From Vibrio taketomensis (GTDB taxonomy: Bacteria > Pseudomonadota > Gammaproteobacteria > Enterobacterales > Vibrionaceae): DNA of 64,000 nt. This document shows positions 9,869-20,029 of the stretch, piece after piece. The number at the start of each line of letters is the position of its first letter. The stretch's first letter is position 1. The notes beneath the pieces are model-generated. The model searched no databases. It had not been told where the DNA came from and saw nothing but the letters and a program-made list of their open reading frames with translations. A program made the translations under genes and the position numbers. Location: NCBI RefSeq assembly GCF_009938165.1, contig NZ_AP019649.1, positions 2,046,001 through 2,110,000 of the forward strand, given 5' to 3'.

Positions 9869-10290
9869 TGATTCAGTCGCAATCACGTTTCAATGACGAA
9901 GAATTTAAGCCAGACCTCACGCCGATGCTCGACATTATCTTTATCGTCATGGTGTTCCTGCTACTTACCGCTAATGTCAGTGTCAAAACACTCAACGTCG
10001 ACATTCCCAAAACGCAGGAGAGTAGCGAATTATCGAGCCCAAACAAACCTGTCATTTCGGTGGGTATTTTGCTCGATGAAAAAGACAAGTGGGCGTTGGA
10101 TGGCGAGATATTCAGTAATTGGAATGATTTCACGCAGGCGCTACTTAAAGCTCGCGCCAAATCACCCGAAAAACCAATAGTGATCGCGACAGATAAAAAA
10201 GCTGATGTCGAATCAATGCTCAATCTATTGGCATTCATGCAAAAACACCAAATTTCGGCCACGAACATTGTAATGGAAGAACAAAAATGA
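9868..10290 (+). CDS. exbD: ExbD proton-channel subunit of the TonB system
   Basis: Single-pass inner-membrane protein that works with ExbB and TonB. I place the start at the ATG at 9868, which shares its A with the exbB stop codon. A GTG one codon earlier is the alternative. The product is 140 residues. The family motif DLTPMLDIIFIVMVFLL holds the essential membrane aspartate at residue 22. The C-terminal periplasmic domain follows (to about residue 140). The last bases overlap the hutB ATG as ATGA. Confidence 0.94.
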   Translation: MIQSQSRFNDEEFKPDLTPMLDIIFIVMVFLLLTANVSVKTLNVDIPKTQESSELSSPNKPVISVGILLDEKDKWALDGEIFSNWNDFTQALLKARAKSPEKPIVIATDKKADVESMLNLLAFMQKHQISATNIVMEEQK

Positions 10291-11136
10291 AAAAGCTTGT
10301 AATCACTTTGGGGCTGCTCGTTGCCTCTCTGCCTAGTTTTGCTAAAACGGAGCCAACTCCAAATCGAATTATTAGTGCTGGCTCAAGCATCACTGAGCTG
10401 ATTGTTGCGCTTGGTGCGAAAGATCAATTAGTTGCACTGGATGTGACGAGTAAACATTTCAATACCGACGGCAAGCTACCTCAAGTTGGCTATCACCGCC
10501 AACTCTCCCCTGAGGGGTTAATGGCACTGATGCCGACTCACCTTATTGGTTCGAAAGAAATGGGGCCAGAAACAACATTGTCGCTACTAAAAAGTGGTGG
10601 TGTAACCGTTGAAACCGTGCCATCGGGTGATACTGAGCAAGACCTTTTCAAACGTATCGATACCATCGCGCAAATCACTCATACGCAGCCTAAAGCACAA
10701 GAGCTAAAAGCCTCATTAGAAACTAAGTTAGATACAATGCGTGAGCGTAAACTCGAGCGTGCACCAAAAACAATTTTTACCATGCTTAGCAAAGGTCGAC
10801 CAGCCACTGTCGCCGGTGATAAAACCACCATTGACGCCATTATTTCTCTCGGGCGGCACCAACCCGGCTAAAGCTGAGCTTTCTTCCTATAAACAACTGT
10901 CTCAAGAGGCCATTGTTGACATGCAGCCGGAGTATATTTTGGTTTCCCAGCGCGACTGGGACAAATTAGGTGGTGAGCAAGGTATCATCAAAGAATATCC
11001 GCTATTTATGGCAACGCCTGCGGCGGTTAATCACCGTATCATTCCTGTGCAAGGTAGCGCGATTATTGGCGGCTTAGGCATTGAAAGTCTTGAGCTTGCA
11101 GATTCGCTTTATCAAAATTTTAGCCAATCCCAATAA
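10287..11136 (+). pseudogene. hutB: HutB periplasmic haem-binding protein, interrupted by one frameshift
   Basis: Periplasmic solute-binding protein of the BtuF/HemT type that hands haem to HutCD. A signal peptide (about residues 1-19, ending PSFA) and the helical-backbone fold motif NRIISAGSSITELIVALGA are visible. The reading frame runs well to about 10848 (DAIISL), then hits a stop at 10869. The next frame continues the protein as GGTNPAKAELSSYKQLS and runs to 11136. The shift lies in CTCGGGCGGC at 10846-10856 and fits a 2-bp loss (or a 1-bp gain), because family members usually read LAGGTN there. All flanking genes are intact, so either a recent mutation or a sequence error is likely. Confidence 0.85.
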
Positions 11137-11150
11137 ATTGGCCGACATCA

Positions 11151-12191
11151 ATGAATAGTTCTCGATTGTTTTCAGCTAAAACTCTTTGCGTTATTGCGGC
11201 ATTAGGGTTATACGCCGCGACGGTTACCTCCATCACAGTTGGCCCGATGAACATCAGTTTTAGTGATAGCCTGCGCTCCCTGCTTCCGATCAGCAGCGGT
11301 GACCTTCCAAGCCATATCACCATGATCGTTCAGCAAGTGCGTATTCCTCGCACCCTACTTGCGATTGCTGTCGGTGGCATACTGGCGCTATGTGGCGCAG
11401 TGCTACAAGGGCTGTTTCGTAATCCATTGGCCGACCCTGGCATTATTGGGGTTTCTTCGGGGGCTTCACTAGGCGCCGCGGTTGCGATCGTACTGTTTGG
11501 CGGTTTAGCGGCTAGCTACCCACTGCTAATGGTGCTCGGTACAGTACCTGTATTTGCCTGCATAGGTGGCATTATCGTCACTTTTGTCGTTTACCAACTA
11601 GGGACGGGCAGCAACGGAACATCAGTCACCATGATGTTACTGGCAGGCGTTGCGATCTCTGCTCTTGCTGGGGCCGCACTGGGCCTACTCAACTACTTCG
11701 CGGATGACCAAGCACTGCGAGACCTATCACTCTGGACCATGGGCTCTTTGGCTGGTGCCAATGCGCATGGACTCTATCTGGCCTTTGCTACGCTAGTCGT
11801 GCTCTTTGTTAGTTATCTTCGTGATGCGGACAAGCTCAATGCCATGCTACTGGGTGAAGCAGAAGCTCGTCATATGGGCATCAATGTGCAAGCAGTCAAA
11901 CGCCGTTTAATTGTATTGGCTGCTGCAGGAGTTGGGGTTACGGTCGCTTTAGCTGGCATTATTGGCTTTGTCGGATTAATTGTGCCGCACCTTGCTCGAA
12001 TGATGATTGGCCCAAACTACCGTTCATTGTTACCCGTTAGTATGTTACTTGGCGCACTATTATTGTTAGTGGCGGATATGCTTGCACGCACGATTGTCGC
12101 TCCATTAGATATGCCTGTTGGCATTGTTACTGCGCTGATTGGCACCCCATTTTTTCTCTGGCTGTTGATCAAACAAAAAGGACGAATTTAA
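11151..12191 (+). CDS. hutC: HutC haem ABC transporter permease
   Basis: Polytopic inner-membrane permease of the FecCD/BtuC family that forms the haem channel with HutD. The 346-residue product has about ten hydrophobic segments. Typical FecCD motifs are RIPRTLLAIAVGGILALCGA, LQGLFRNPLADPGIIGVSSGA (split here for length), and GFVGLIVPHLARMMIGPNYR. The stop overlaps the hutD start (TAATG at 12189-12193). It starts 14 bp after hutB. Confidence 0.94.
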   Translation: MNSSRLFSAKTLCVIAALGLYAATVTSITVGPMNISFSDSLRSLLPISSGDLPSHITMIVQQVRIPRTLLAIAVGGILALCGAVLQGLFRNPLADPGIIGVSSGASLGAAVAIVLFGGLAASYPLLMVLGTVPVFACIGGIIVTFVVYQLGTGSNGTSVTMMLLAGVAISALAGAALGLLNYFADDQALRDLSLWTMGSLAGANAHGLYLAFATLVVLFVSYLRDADKLNAMLLGEAEARHMGINVQAVKRRLIVLAAAGVGVTVALAGIIGFVGLIVPHLARMMIGPNYRSLLPVSMLLGALLLLVADMLARTIVAPLDMPVGIVTALIGTPFFLWLLIKQKGRI

Positions 12192-13027
12192 TGCGCTCTG
12201 TCCTCATGACATCACGTAAAAAAAACGGATTACCGCAAATTGATAACTATCATGATGCTACTACCATCGAAGTAAACCAACTGACGGTTTCTATCGGCAA
12301 AAGAACCATCCTCAACGAACTTTCGTTTTCACTGGATCGAGGGCAATTTACTGCATTATTGGGACCAAACGGAACCGGTAAAAGCACCTTGCTCAAAGCC
12401 ATTACCGATGAAATTACCTACAGTGGACACGTGAACATCTTTGGTCAGACGCGCCATGTTTGGCCCGCAGAAGAACTAGCTAAACACCTTGGTGTTCTAC
12501 CTCAAAGCAGCTCACTCTCCTTTAACTTTGTCGCTAAAGAAGTCGTCGAACTAGGCGGTATTGGTTTGAGTATGTCTAACCAAGATTTGCAACAAGTCGT
12601 TGAACACAATATGCAGCAGACCGATGTACAACACTTGGCCCAGCGAGCGTACCCAACCCTATCCGGTGGTGAAAAGCAGCGCGTGCATCTATCGCGCGTA
12701 TTAACGCAGCTAGAACAAAGCGGGAACAACACAATTTTGCTTCTCGATGAGCCAACATCAGCACTAGACTTACACCACCAGCACTCAACGCTCGCACTCG
12801 CAAAATCACTCGCCAAACGTGGGGCTACAGTGGTCGCAGTGTTGCATGACCTCAATCTTGCTTCGCAGTATGCCGATCGTATGATCATTTTAAGTAAAGG
12901 GAACATCGCTGTGGATGCTCCACCGAGCCAAGCAATGCAGGCTGAGATTATCGAGCAAGTTTATCAACACCAAGTCAGTGTGATACCTCATCCTGAACTT
13001 GGTCATCCGATTGTTATAGCCAATTAA
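12191..13027 (+). CDS. hutD: HutD haem ABC transporter ATPase
   Basis: Cytoplasmic ATPase that powers HutC. The 278-residue product has Walker A GPNGTGKST at residues 58-66, the signature LSGGEKQR at about 155, Walker B ILLLDEPTSALD, and the H-loop VLHDLNLA. The N-terminus has about 25 residues before the first beta strand, so a later start is possible, but the ATG at 12191 overlaps the hutC stop as expected in this operon. It is the last gene of the tonB-hutD operon. Confidence 0.93.
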   Translation: MRSVLMTSRKKNGLPQIDNYHDATTIEVNQLTVSIGKRTILNELSFSLDRGQFTALLGPNGTGKSTLLKAITDEITYSGHVNIFGQTRHVWPAEELAKHLGVLPQSSSLSFNFVAKEVVELGGIGLSMSNQDLQQVVEHNMQQTDVQHLAQRAYPTLSGGEKQRVHLSRVLTQLEQSGNNTILLLDEPTSALDLHHQHSTLALAKSLAKRGATVVAVLHDLNLASQYADRMIILSKGNIAVDAPPSQAMQAEIIEQVYQHQVSVIPHPELGHPIVIAN

Positions 13028-13157
13028 TGACTGTTCTCCCGAGCATCATGACATCTTAACGCCTTACGTACTTCGGACTACCGTTTGCCACCAGCGTTAA
13101 ATTGGCGCTCAACGATTTCCTCACCCATACTGATAAAAAACGCCGTGGAGTAAACTT

Positions 13158-13343
13158 ATGGGTGAGAAAATCAAAATTACCGTGATTCATGACACCGCCC
13201 TAATCGATGGCGTTTATCAATCTGAGTTGCGCTCAGGTGGTGACCGACGAAAAAATCGCCACATAAAGTGGCAATTCTACGAAAGAAGAAGCGGCCGAGA
13301 CCCGCGCAACTCTCACTCTAAATCGATAAACGAAGCGATTTAG
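13158..13343 (+). CDS. Small basic protein with DRR motifs, function unknown
   Basis: A 61-residue ORF starting at an ATG with GGAG eight bases upstream (GTGGAGTAAACTT). It contains GGDRRKNRH (about residues 27-35) and ERRSGRDPR (about 42-50). Paired GGDRR...ERRSGxDRR-like motifs occur in small uncharacterised proteobacterial proteins, some near membrane or PilZ-type domains. It follows hutD by 131 bp and probably is not part of that operon. No signal peptide or membrane segment is visible. I do not assign a function. Confidence 0.6.
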   Translation: MGEKIKITVIHDTALIDGVYQSELRSGGDRRKNRHIKWQFYERRSGRDPRNSHSKSINEAI

Positions 13344-13437
13344 TACACCGCTCGCTGCGACTGACAAAAAGCGGCAATAATGCCAATGAATCAAACCAAT
13401 GAAATCAGGCCTTTGAGTAGCATTCGGTACTTAAATT

Positions 13438-14910
13438 CTACGAGGAACAGCTGATCTCCATCGATTTACCCCACTCAGGAGGTAAATTGGCGTAGCTATG
13501 ATGCTCAAGATGTTCTTCAAAAGGTGAAGCTAGCAAGGTTGCCAATGTTGCCACTTCGCTAAAGTCCCCTAGCTCTGCTTTCTCAATGGCTTGCTGCGCG
13601 AGATAATTTCTCAGCACATACTTGGGATTGACTTTACGCATTTGCGCGCAGCGCTGCTTAGCAGTAATTGGCATTCCCGTCTGATCTACTTCCTTATCTG
13701 CGCGTTCAAGGTAGCTTTGCAACCATTTTTTAGCGCCAGCTCGGTCAATAAACAGATCAATCAGCGGCGCTTCATCACCACTGTCTAAATTTGACAGTTC
13801 ACGCATAAAGCGCGGATAGTCAACATGAGTGCGTTCAATAAAATCAAAGAAAGAGACAAAAAACTCGCCGTCTTCTTCGCACTTAGTATGCAGCCCCAGC
13901 TTGGCTCTCATCTGAGCGCTGTAATCATGCTGTAAGCGAGATTCAAACTGCGCCAATATTGTTTCAATGTCTGCGATATCAATCAGAGGCGATAAAGCAT
14001 GTCCTAACGCACTAAGGTTCCACAGCGCAATAGAAGGTTGACGATTAAACGCATAACGGCCCTGATAATCTGAATGGTTACAGATATAGCTAGGATCGTA
14101 ATCATCCAAAAAGGCAAACGGGCCATAATCAAAGGTTTGACCAAGAATCGACATATTGTCGGTATTCATCACTCCATGACAAAAGCCAACGGCTTGCCAC
14201 TGAGCGATCATTGAGGCCGTGGCGGCAACAACTTGCTCGAACATCGCCGCGTATGGCTTGTCACTCAGTGCCAATTCAGGCCAATACCATTCGATCACTT
14301 TATCGGCAAGTAACTTAAGGTCATTCAATTGATTAGTATAGAAAAAATGTTCGAAGTGACCAAAGCGGATATGACTTTCTGTCATGCGCAACAATAACGC
14401 GCCCGACTCTTGTTTTTCACGGTATACCGGTGTGTCGCTGGTAAGCATACCCAAGGCTCGTGTAGTCGCAATACCCAAACCGGCCATGGCTTCGCTGCAC
14501 AGATACTCACGGATTGTCGAACGAAGTACCGCTCGCCCATCCCCCATTCGCGAGTAAGGAGTTAACCCCGCCCCTTTAAGATGCAAATCAAATACACGAC
14601 CATCTTGGGCGGTTAACTCGCATAGAAGTAAGCCCCGCCCATCACCTAAATCAGGATTGTAGACACCAAACTGATGCCCGGCGTATTTCATCGCCAAAGG
14701 AGCGAAATCTGGATGCGTTTTGTCACCAGAGAGTTGCTGTTTTAATACATCTAACGGCGCATTCGACGGTAAGCCCACATTTTTTGCAAGTTCACTATTC
14801 CACATCACCCATTGGCTGTTATCTAACGGCTGAGGCGAAACAAAAGTAAAAAAACTACTCGGCAACTGAGCAAAACGGGTGGAAAACTTAGGGGAAGAAA
14901 AATGTGCCAT
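13438..14910 (-). CDS. selO: SelO protein adenylyltransferase (YdiU)
   Basis: Pseudokinase-fold enzyme; the E. coli and human homologues transfer AMP from ATP to protein hydroxyls (AMPylation). The 490-residue product has normal length. Family blocks are visible: [20 protein letters not shown] early, the [11 protein letters not shown] block, and [20 protein letters not shown]. The protein ends ...SCSS. The C-terminal cysteine is encoded by TGT at the place where some homologues have selenocysteine, so no recoding is needed here. It is a single gene, convergent with the upstream small ORF. Confidence 0.95.
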   Translation of the reverse strand: MAHFSSPKFSTRFAQLPSSFFTFVSPQPLDNSQWVMWNSELAKNVGLPSNAPLDVLKQQLSGDKTHPDFAPLAMKYAGHQFGVYNPDLGDGRGLLLCELTAQDGRVFDLHLKGAGLTPYSRMGDGRAVLRSTIREYLCSEAMAGLGIATTRALGMLTSDTPVYREKQESGALLLRMTESHIRFGHFEHFFYTNQLNDLKLLADKVIEWYWPELALSDKPYAAMFEQVVAATASMIAQWQAVGFCHGVMNTDNMSILGQTFDYGPFAFLDDYDPSYICNHSDYQGRYAFNRQPSIALWNLSALGHALSPLIDIADIETILAQFESRLQHDYSAQMRAKLGLHTKCEEDGEFFVSFFDFIERTHVDYPRFMRELSNLDSGDEAPLIDLFIDRAGAKKWLQSYLERADKEVDQTGMPITAKQRCAQMRKVNPKYVLRNYLAQQAIEKAELGDFSEVATLATLLASPFEEHLEHHSYANLPPEWGKSMEISCSS

Positions 14911-15014
14911 TAACAGTCCATAGATTTACTGAGTTAAGTATCAAACTAGCAACATACTATACAGACTTCAAGCGTGACCCATGACTAACAAGGGTAAAAG
15001 AGCGAGATGGGCTG

Positions 15015-15052
15015 TGTGGGCACTACAGGCGAGAAAAACATTAGAGCCCACA
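15015..15052. other. Inverted repeat between selO and the small membrane ORF
   Basis: Arms TGTGGGC (15015-15021) and GCCCACA (15046-15052) flank a 24-base loop. It lies 25 bp beyond the stop of the minus-strand small ORF, but lacks a T-run after the stem. Possible weak terminator or chance. Confidence 0.3.
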
Positions 15053-15076
15053 ATCTGTTAAAGCGAGAAATTGGCT

Positions 15077-15178
15077 TTAAACAAAAAGGAAAACACCGAG
15101 AATGCCCACTAACGAAAATAGACATGTACGACTAATTACACCAAAATTCGAAGGTTGAATCATTTCTTGTTCTCTCAT
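15077..15178 (-). CDS. Candidate 33-residue membrane small protein
   Basis: A short ORF reads MREQEMIQ followed by PSNFGVISR and a hydrophobic tail (CLFSLVGILGVFLFV) of 15 residues that could span or insert in the membrane. The start ATG (15176-15178) has GGAG six bases upstream (CGGAGTAGCT), a good ribosome-binding site. It lies alone in the 560-bp gap between selO and the secreted protein gene at 15474. I recognise no family. The polar N-terminus, single hydrophobic C-terminus and clear ribosome site favour a real small protein, but no conservation test was possible. Confidence 0.5.
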   Translation of the reverse strand: MREQEMIQPSNFGVISRTCLFSLVGILGVFLFV

Positions 15179-15473
15179 AGCTACTCCGTTAAATGTGACA
15201 CCTTAATTACAATAATATGAAATTTCGGAAAATTCTCAATCGGTTTATGATGAACTTTTATGACAACAGGCTCACATGTTCAAAGCATTCAATGAAAGAA
15301 GGAGCAAACACCTCAAAAGATCATTAAACAAAATTAAATCATTTAATTTCAGTAATTTAAACCCAAAGAAAAACAATCTCACCCTAACACCGCATGAATT
15401 TTGTACTCTCTCGCACCTCTTCTCTCCGTATTAACTTAAAATAATATGGAAATAAGCCAATCAGGGACGAACT

Positions 15474-16235
15474 ATGCGTAAACTAATGATTAGTGGGCTA
15501 ATCATGTGCAGCTTTTCTGCGCTCGCCAACTACAGCAACTTTGCCTACAGCATTATTGACGATCAAGGGAATAAGTTAAGCGAAACCAATAACGTGATTA
15601 AAAACGCTATTGAACAGAATAACTTTCTTCCGCTCTCCTATAACAGCCAATTTAGCGATGCAGCCAGTGATTTGTTTAAGCAAGTTGATAAAATGGGACG
15701 CTTCGAACTCAATGCTTTCGCCTCACCTCAATTGATCAATGGTATCGAACAATTAGTCAAAGAATTTGCCTGTGCGACCTATCGTTTCCAAGCAAGAAAA
15801 GGGGAATCAGGGCAATGCAATGGTCTCGTCAGAGATGACACAAATAAAGAGGGGCAACCTTTTGTCTATGGTCAGTTTGTAGAAAAGCCTATGCTCATTT
15901 CCGTTAACAGCATTCGCCCCAATATGCCAGCCCGCAGCTACGACATTTATCTCCCTGCAGCCAAAGATTTTCCTTTGGAATATGCTTGGGGAGCTGCGCA
16001 TGAGCTTGGTTCTTTTTTTGTACGCAAACGCGATCGAAAAGATACCGTGCTGACGGTCTACATTGATGGTTACAAACTGGATATAAACGGTGAACGTAGT
16101 GAACGATTGACAGATAAGCCCGAAATCGTATTTGTCGTTATTCCAAAAGCCTCTCGTATCGGTATTCAAGCTAATGAAAATGCTGCGGCCAAATTTGCTC
16201 TCGCCGATGCTGACTTCATCGTGCCACTTTACTAA
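15474..16235 (+). CDS. Secreted/periplasmic protein of unknown function
   Basis: A 253-residue product with a short signal peptide (MRKLMISGLIMCSFSALA, about residues 1-18). The mature part has two cysteines close together (FACATYRF... GQCNGL, about residues 99 and 117) that could form a disulfide. I recognise no catalytic motif. It is followed by a strong terminator at 16251-16274 and has its own upstream gap, so it is probably monocistronic. Family not recognised. Confidence 0.8.
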   Translation: MRKLMISGLIMCSFSALANYSNFAYSIIDDQGNKLSETNNVIKNAIEQNNFLPLSYNSQFSDAASDLFKQVDKMGRFELNAFASPQLINGIEQLVKEFACATYRFQARKGESGQCNGLVRDDTNKEGQPFVYGQFVEKPMLISVNSIRPNMPARSYDIYLPAAKDFPLEYAWGAAHELGSFFVRKRDRKDTVLTVYIDGYKLDINGERSERLTDKPEIVFVVIPKASRIGIQANENAAAKFALADADFIVPLY

Positions 16236-16250
16236 TGTCTTCAAAATAAT

Positions 16251-16274
16251 AAAGCCCTCAAAGATGAGGGCTTT
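16251..16274 (+). terminator. Intrinsic terminator
   Basis: A perfect 10-bp stem AAAGCCCTCA/TGAGGGCTTT with an AAGA loop, 15 bp after the stop of the secreted protein gene. The tail after the stem (AGGTGT) is poor in T, so efficiency on the plus strand may be modest. Confidence 0.75.
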
Positions 16275-16348
16275 AGGTGTTCAAATAAGTTCAAGATACA
16301 GAATTCAGTCACTTGCTTACGACGAGCAAGTTTACTGAGGCATAGAAA

Positions 16349-17209
16349 TTATTTCGGCTGTTTGGCAAGTGCTTGATCAATATCATCCGCGCTATGGCGC
16401 TCTGCCACTTGTTCCCACTCTTCGCCCCAAGCCTTATTGACAATACGTCCACGTTGTACAGGGTTTCGCTCAGCGATCTCTTGCGCCCAGCGTACTAAAT
16501 GTGGGTAGCTCTGTACATCAAGAAACTCTGCTGCATCGTACAATTTACCTAACACCAAATTGCCATACCACGGCCAAATAGCGATATCCGCAATCGAATA
16601 TTCTTCTCCAGCAAAATAGTGGTTATCAGCCAAATGATTATTGAGCAGATCTAACTGACGTTTGGTTTCCATCGTAAAACGGTTAATCGGGTATTCAAAC
16701 TTCTCTGGCGCATAAGCATAGAAATGACCAAAGCCACCACCAAGATAAGGTGCACTACCTTGCAACCAAAACAACCAATTCATCGCCACAGTTTTAGCTG
16801 CGAGATCTTTCGGCAGTAATACGCCAAATTTTTCCGCCAAATAATGCAGTATATGGCCAGATTCAAACACGTTAATCGCAGGCGTCACAGACGTATCTAC
16901 TAAGGCTGGAATTTTCGAATTAGGGTTAACCGCAACAAAGCCTGACGAAAATTGGTCACCGTCTCCAATACGAATCATATGCGCGTCATATTGGGCGTCT
17001 TGAATACCCAAAGCCAGCAATTCTTCAAGCATAATCGTCACTTTTTGCCCATTCGGCGTGCCCATTGAGTATAGTTGCAACGGATGCTCACCAACCGGCA
17101 GAGTTTGCTCATGTCTTGCCCCTGCCGTAGGACGGTTTATGCTGGCCCAAGTGCCCCCTGATTCGGCATCCATGGTCCATACTTTCGGTGGAACATATTC
17201 GCTAGTCAT
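16349..17209 (-). CDS. yghU: YghU-like glutathione transferase/disulfide-bond reductase
   Basis: Cytoplasmic GST-fold enzyme of the Nu class; E. coli YghU binds two glutathiones and reduces disulfides. The 286-residue product begins MTSEYVPPKVWTMD and carries the long N-terminal extension INRPTAGARHEQ typical of YghU/YfcG. The thioredoxin-like domain contains LQLYSMGTPNGQKVTIMLEEL and NPNSKIPALVD. The helical domain includes YSIADIAIWPWYGNL. A monocistronic gene, convergent with the secreted protein gene. Confidence 0.94.
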   Translation of the reverse strand: MTSEYVPPKVWTMDAESGGTWASINRPTAGARHEQTLPVGEHPLQLYSMGTPNGQKVTIMLEELLALGIQDAQYDAHMIRIGDGDQFSSGFVAVNPNSKIPALVDTSVTPAINVFESGHILHYLAEKFGVLLPKDLAAKTVAMNWLFWLQGSAPYLGGGFGHFYAYAPEKFEYPINRFTMETKRQLDLLNNHLADNHYFAGEEYSIADIAIWPWYGNLVLGKLYDAAEFLDVQSYPHLVRWAQEIAERNPVQRGRIVNKAWGEEWEQVAERHSADDIDQALAKQPK

Positions 17210-17483
17210 GACTACTCCTTATCTTTGAATTATCTCAGTGTCATCGCTTTCGATTGATTACTTTCATACAATGGTGGCGACCTTAGCAAAAAACAACAGT
17301 TATTTAACATTCTTATTTTGAAGCAAGATGAAGATGAATCTTTCAGAGTCATCCCGATTTGCCAGGTACCCTACCGTTACTTGGGTATATCAATTTTCTG
17401 TATTTTCCTATTTCTGCTTGACCCATCTACCTGTGTAGGGTTTAGTGTGCGACCCCATTTTGTTCTCAAGCGTTGAGGTTAGT

Positions 17484-18835
17484 ATGTCTTTAGGATTCGA
17501 TTTTGGTACCGCAAACTGTTGTGTGGCCCATTTGGTTGATGGTCAAATCTCCCCTATTCCACTGGTAGGTGACAGTGTCTACCTACCTTCAACGCTCTGT
17601 GCGCCCAATGCAGAATCCGTTTCTGAATATTTATTTCGTTGTCTCAACATCGAACCGAGCGATGAAACCAATCAGGCAGTGCTGCGCCGTGCGATTAAGA
17701 TCAACCGCGAGGAAGGCCTTGATGTGCGTGCCAATGATGTCAAATTTGGTGATCAAGCATTAGCGCTCTATTTAGAAGACCCAAAGATGTCTACTTTGTA
17801 AAATCGCCGAAATCCTTCTTAGGGGCGATGGGGTTAAGAGACATGCAGCTTTCATTCTTTGAAGACTTAGTTTGCGCCATGATGAGCAACATCAAACGCA
17901 GAGCTGAATCTGCAACCAACAAAGAATTCAGTCAAACGGTGATCGGCAGACCTGTGAACTTCCTTGGCCGAGGCGGCGAAGCTTCAAATATTCAAGCGGT
18001 CAATATTCTGACTCGCGCCGCAAAACGAGCTGGCTTTAAAGACATTGAATACCAATATGAACCGGTAGCGGCAGGCTTAGACTTTGAGGCGACCCTGACC
18101 TTAGATAAGAAAGTCTTAGTGGTTGATATTGGCGGTGGTACAACTGACTGCTCAATGATTGAAATGGGCCCGACTTGGCGTGGCAAGCTGGAGCGAAAAG
18201 ACTCATTACTCGCTCATACTGGTCAAATGGTTGGCGGTAACGATCTCGATATCTTCATTGCATTTAAATGTCTGATGACCGAATTTGGCCTAGGTTCAAA
18301 ACTCAAAAGCGGGCTAGATCTGCCTTTGATTCAGTTTTGGAATGCGATTGCCATCAACGATGTTCAAGCGCAACGAGACTTTTACGCCCATGACAACCTT
18401 TCAATGCTACGTCAATTTCACAAAGACGCGATGCAGCCTGAGAAATTGGCGCGCCTAGTCAAGCTTCATCAAGAGACACTAGGCCATGGTGTTATCCATC
18501 AGGCAGAGCTCGCTAAGATCGCCATGTCTGAACATCAAAGCTATAACACTACCATCGATTTAGTCAGTGAAGTATTTAATGTACCCACTCATCGAGAAGC
18601 GGTTGATGCCGCAATTGAAAACCCGATGAACAAAATTCGTAGCCTCGTTCAAGAGGCAGTAGCACAAAGTGGCATTCAGCCGGACGTCATCTACATGACT
18701 GGTGGTTCATCACGCTCAAGAGCATTAACTGCAGCCGTCTCATCAGTGTTACCAAACACGGAAATTGTCAGTGGCAACTACTTTGGCTCAGTAACCGCAG
18801 GCCTAACCCACTGGGCAAATCTGATTTACCGCTAA
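17484..18835 (+). pseudogene. yegD: YegD, Hsp70-like chaperone, interrupted by one frameshift
   Basis: Actin/Hsp70-fold ATPase of the YegD family. Start chosen at the ATG at 17484 with GAGG just upstream (MSLGFDFGTANC). The phosphate-1 motif is GFDFGTANCCVAHLV. The first frame ends early at 17799-17801 after DPKMSTL. The next frame continues as DVYFVKSPKSFLGAMG and runs on to 18835 with VVDIGGGTTDCSM and MTGGSSRS intact. Restoring one A in the AAA at 17783-17785 rejoins the frames, giving about 450 residues, the family length. A single-base homopolymer loss is the simplest cause and may be a sequence error. Confidence 0.85.
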
Positions 18836-18851
18836 GCTGAACTTCAAATAT

Positions 18852-18883
18852 AAAGCCCTAAGTTACTGAAAATTCAGGGTTTT
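18852..18883 (+). terminator. Probable terminator of yegD
   Basis: Arms AAAGCCCT and AGGGTTTT pair with one G-T wobble around a 16-base loop, and a TTTTACC tail follows. It lies 17 bp after the yegD stop. Confidence 0.55.
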
Positions 18884-19035
18884 ACCCCTCTAATTCATCA
18901 TTAATTCGATAACAAAACCATTACCTCCATAGCCATCATTCGTTATCTCACTTAAGCCCTTACACATTTTTACCAGCTAAACACCGACATAACCACAATC
19001 AGCCCCAGCGCTGATTTATTCGTCATGATCACAAA

Positions 19036-19056
19036 AACTAAACGCTGTTTCAAAAA
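19036..19056 (+). promoter_or_regulatory. KdgR-like operator upstream of kduI
   Basis: The core AAACGCTGTTTCA contains the perfect palindrome AAAC-GCT-GTTT and fits the central part of the KdgR consensus (AAAYRNTGTTTYA); the outer right bases do not fit. It is 100 bp before kduI, whose operon is followed by an IclR-type regulator gene, the family of KdgR. Site and regulator pairing are inferred. Confidence 0.5.
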
Positions 19057-19155
19057 AATAGCGAGTTCTATCACGCCTCATTTTTATTTATATATGAGTA
19101 ATATTGATCAAATATAAAAACAGATAAGCTTTCGGTATTACTTAGGAGTACCAAC

Positions 19156-19995
19156 ATGTTTATCAATTACAACAGCAATCCTGTCGATGCGAAGGCTTAT
19201 GATAGTCAGCGTTTACGTGAAGAATTTCTGACCGAAGAATTATTTACCGCAGACAACATCAATATGATTTACAGTCATATTGACCGCGTCGTTGCGATTG
19301 GTGTGTCACCGACAACTGCCCCATTAAAACTTGATGATTACGTCGACCAAAAAGCATTTGGTACTGACTACTTCCTACAACGTCGAGAATTAGGCATTGT
19401 GAATCTGGGTGGGAAAGCTGAAGTACGTAGCAAAGATCAAACCTACCACTTAGAAAATCTTGATGCGCTTTATTTAGGTATGGGCGAACAGGAGATTGAG
19501 TTCACTTCTCTTGATACTAATGAACCAGCCATCCTCTACTGCTTGAGTGCTCCCGCTCATCATACGTTTCCATCACGTCTAATTACGCAAGAGCAAGCTA
19601 AACAAGTTGAGCTTGGTAGCTTAGATAATGCCAATGCTCGGGTAATTAACCAGTACCTACATCCGGATGTATTACCAACGTGTCAGTTATGTATGGGAAT
19701 CACGCATCTACAACCAGGTAGCGTATGGAATACCATGCCAGCACATACGCATGAGCGCCGTATGGAAGTGTACCTCTACTTCAATATCAAACCATCACAA
19801 GTCGTGTTCCATTTCATGGGTGAACCAAGTGAAACTCGCCATATCGTCGTGCGTGACAAACAACTAGTGCTATCACCTAGTTGGTCAATCCATTCTGGTT
19901 GTGGCACTCAAAATTACAGCTTTATTTGGGGAATGCTTGGTGAAAACCAAACATTCGATGACATGGATTTTATCGATATGAATTCAATTCGTTAA
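19156..19995 (+). CDS. kduI: 5-dehydro-4-deoxy-D-glucuronate isomerase (KduI)
   Basis: Isomerises 5-keto-4-deoxyuronate (from unsaturated uronates released by pectin or similar polysaccharide lyases) to 2,5-diketo-3-deoxygluconate. The 279-residue product has the cupin zinc ligands His197, His199, Glu204 and His246 in PAHTHERRMEVYLYF and SIHSGCG. The ATG has AGGAG nine bases upstream. It is the first gene of an operon with a TRAP transporter, which suggests import and breakdown of a uronate oligomer or monomer. kduD is not in the window. Confidence 0.95.
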   Translation: MFINYNSNPVDAKAYDSQRLREEFLTEELFTADNINMIYSHIDRVVAIGVSPTTAPLKLDDYVDQKAFGTDYFLQRRELGIVNLGGKAEVRSKDQTYHLENLDALYLGMGEQEIEFTSLDTNEPAILYCLSAPAHHTFPSRLITQEQAKQVELGSLDNANARVINQYLHPDVLPTCQLCMGITHLQPGSVWNTMPAHTHERRMEVYLYFNIKPSQVVFHFMGEPSETRHIVVRDKQLVLSPSWSIHSGCGTQNYSFIWGMLGENQTFDDMDFIDMNSIR

Positions 19996-20029
19996 TTAAA
20001 CCTCTGTTCCTACACTGGAGATAACAACA

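Noticed and set aside
9873..10268. A 131-residue antisense frame over exbD
   Set aside because: It is a shadow of exbD with no ribosome site or family resemblance.
10846..10856. Programmed frameshift in hutB
   Set aside because: No slippery heptamer, stem or internal Shine-Dalgarno arrangement, and HutB is not known to use one.
13438..13452. Selenocysteine in SelO
   Set aside because: The conserved C-terminal position is coded TGT (Cys), and the gene ends with a normal TAG.
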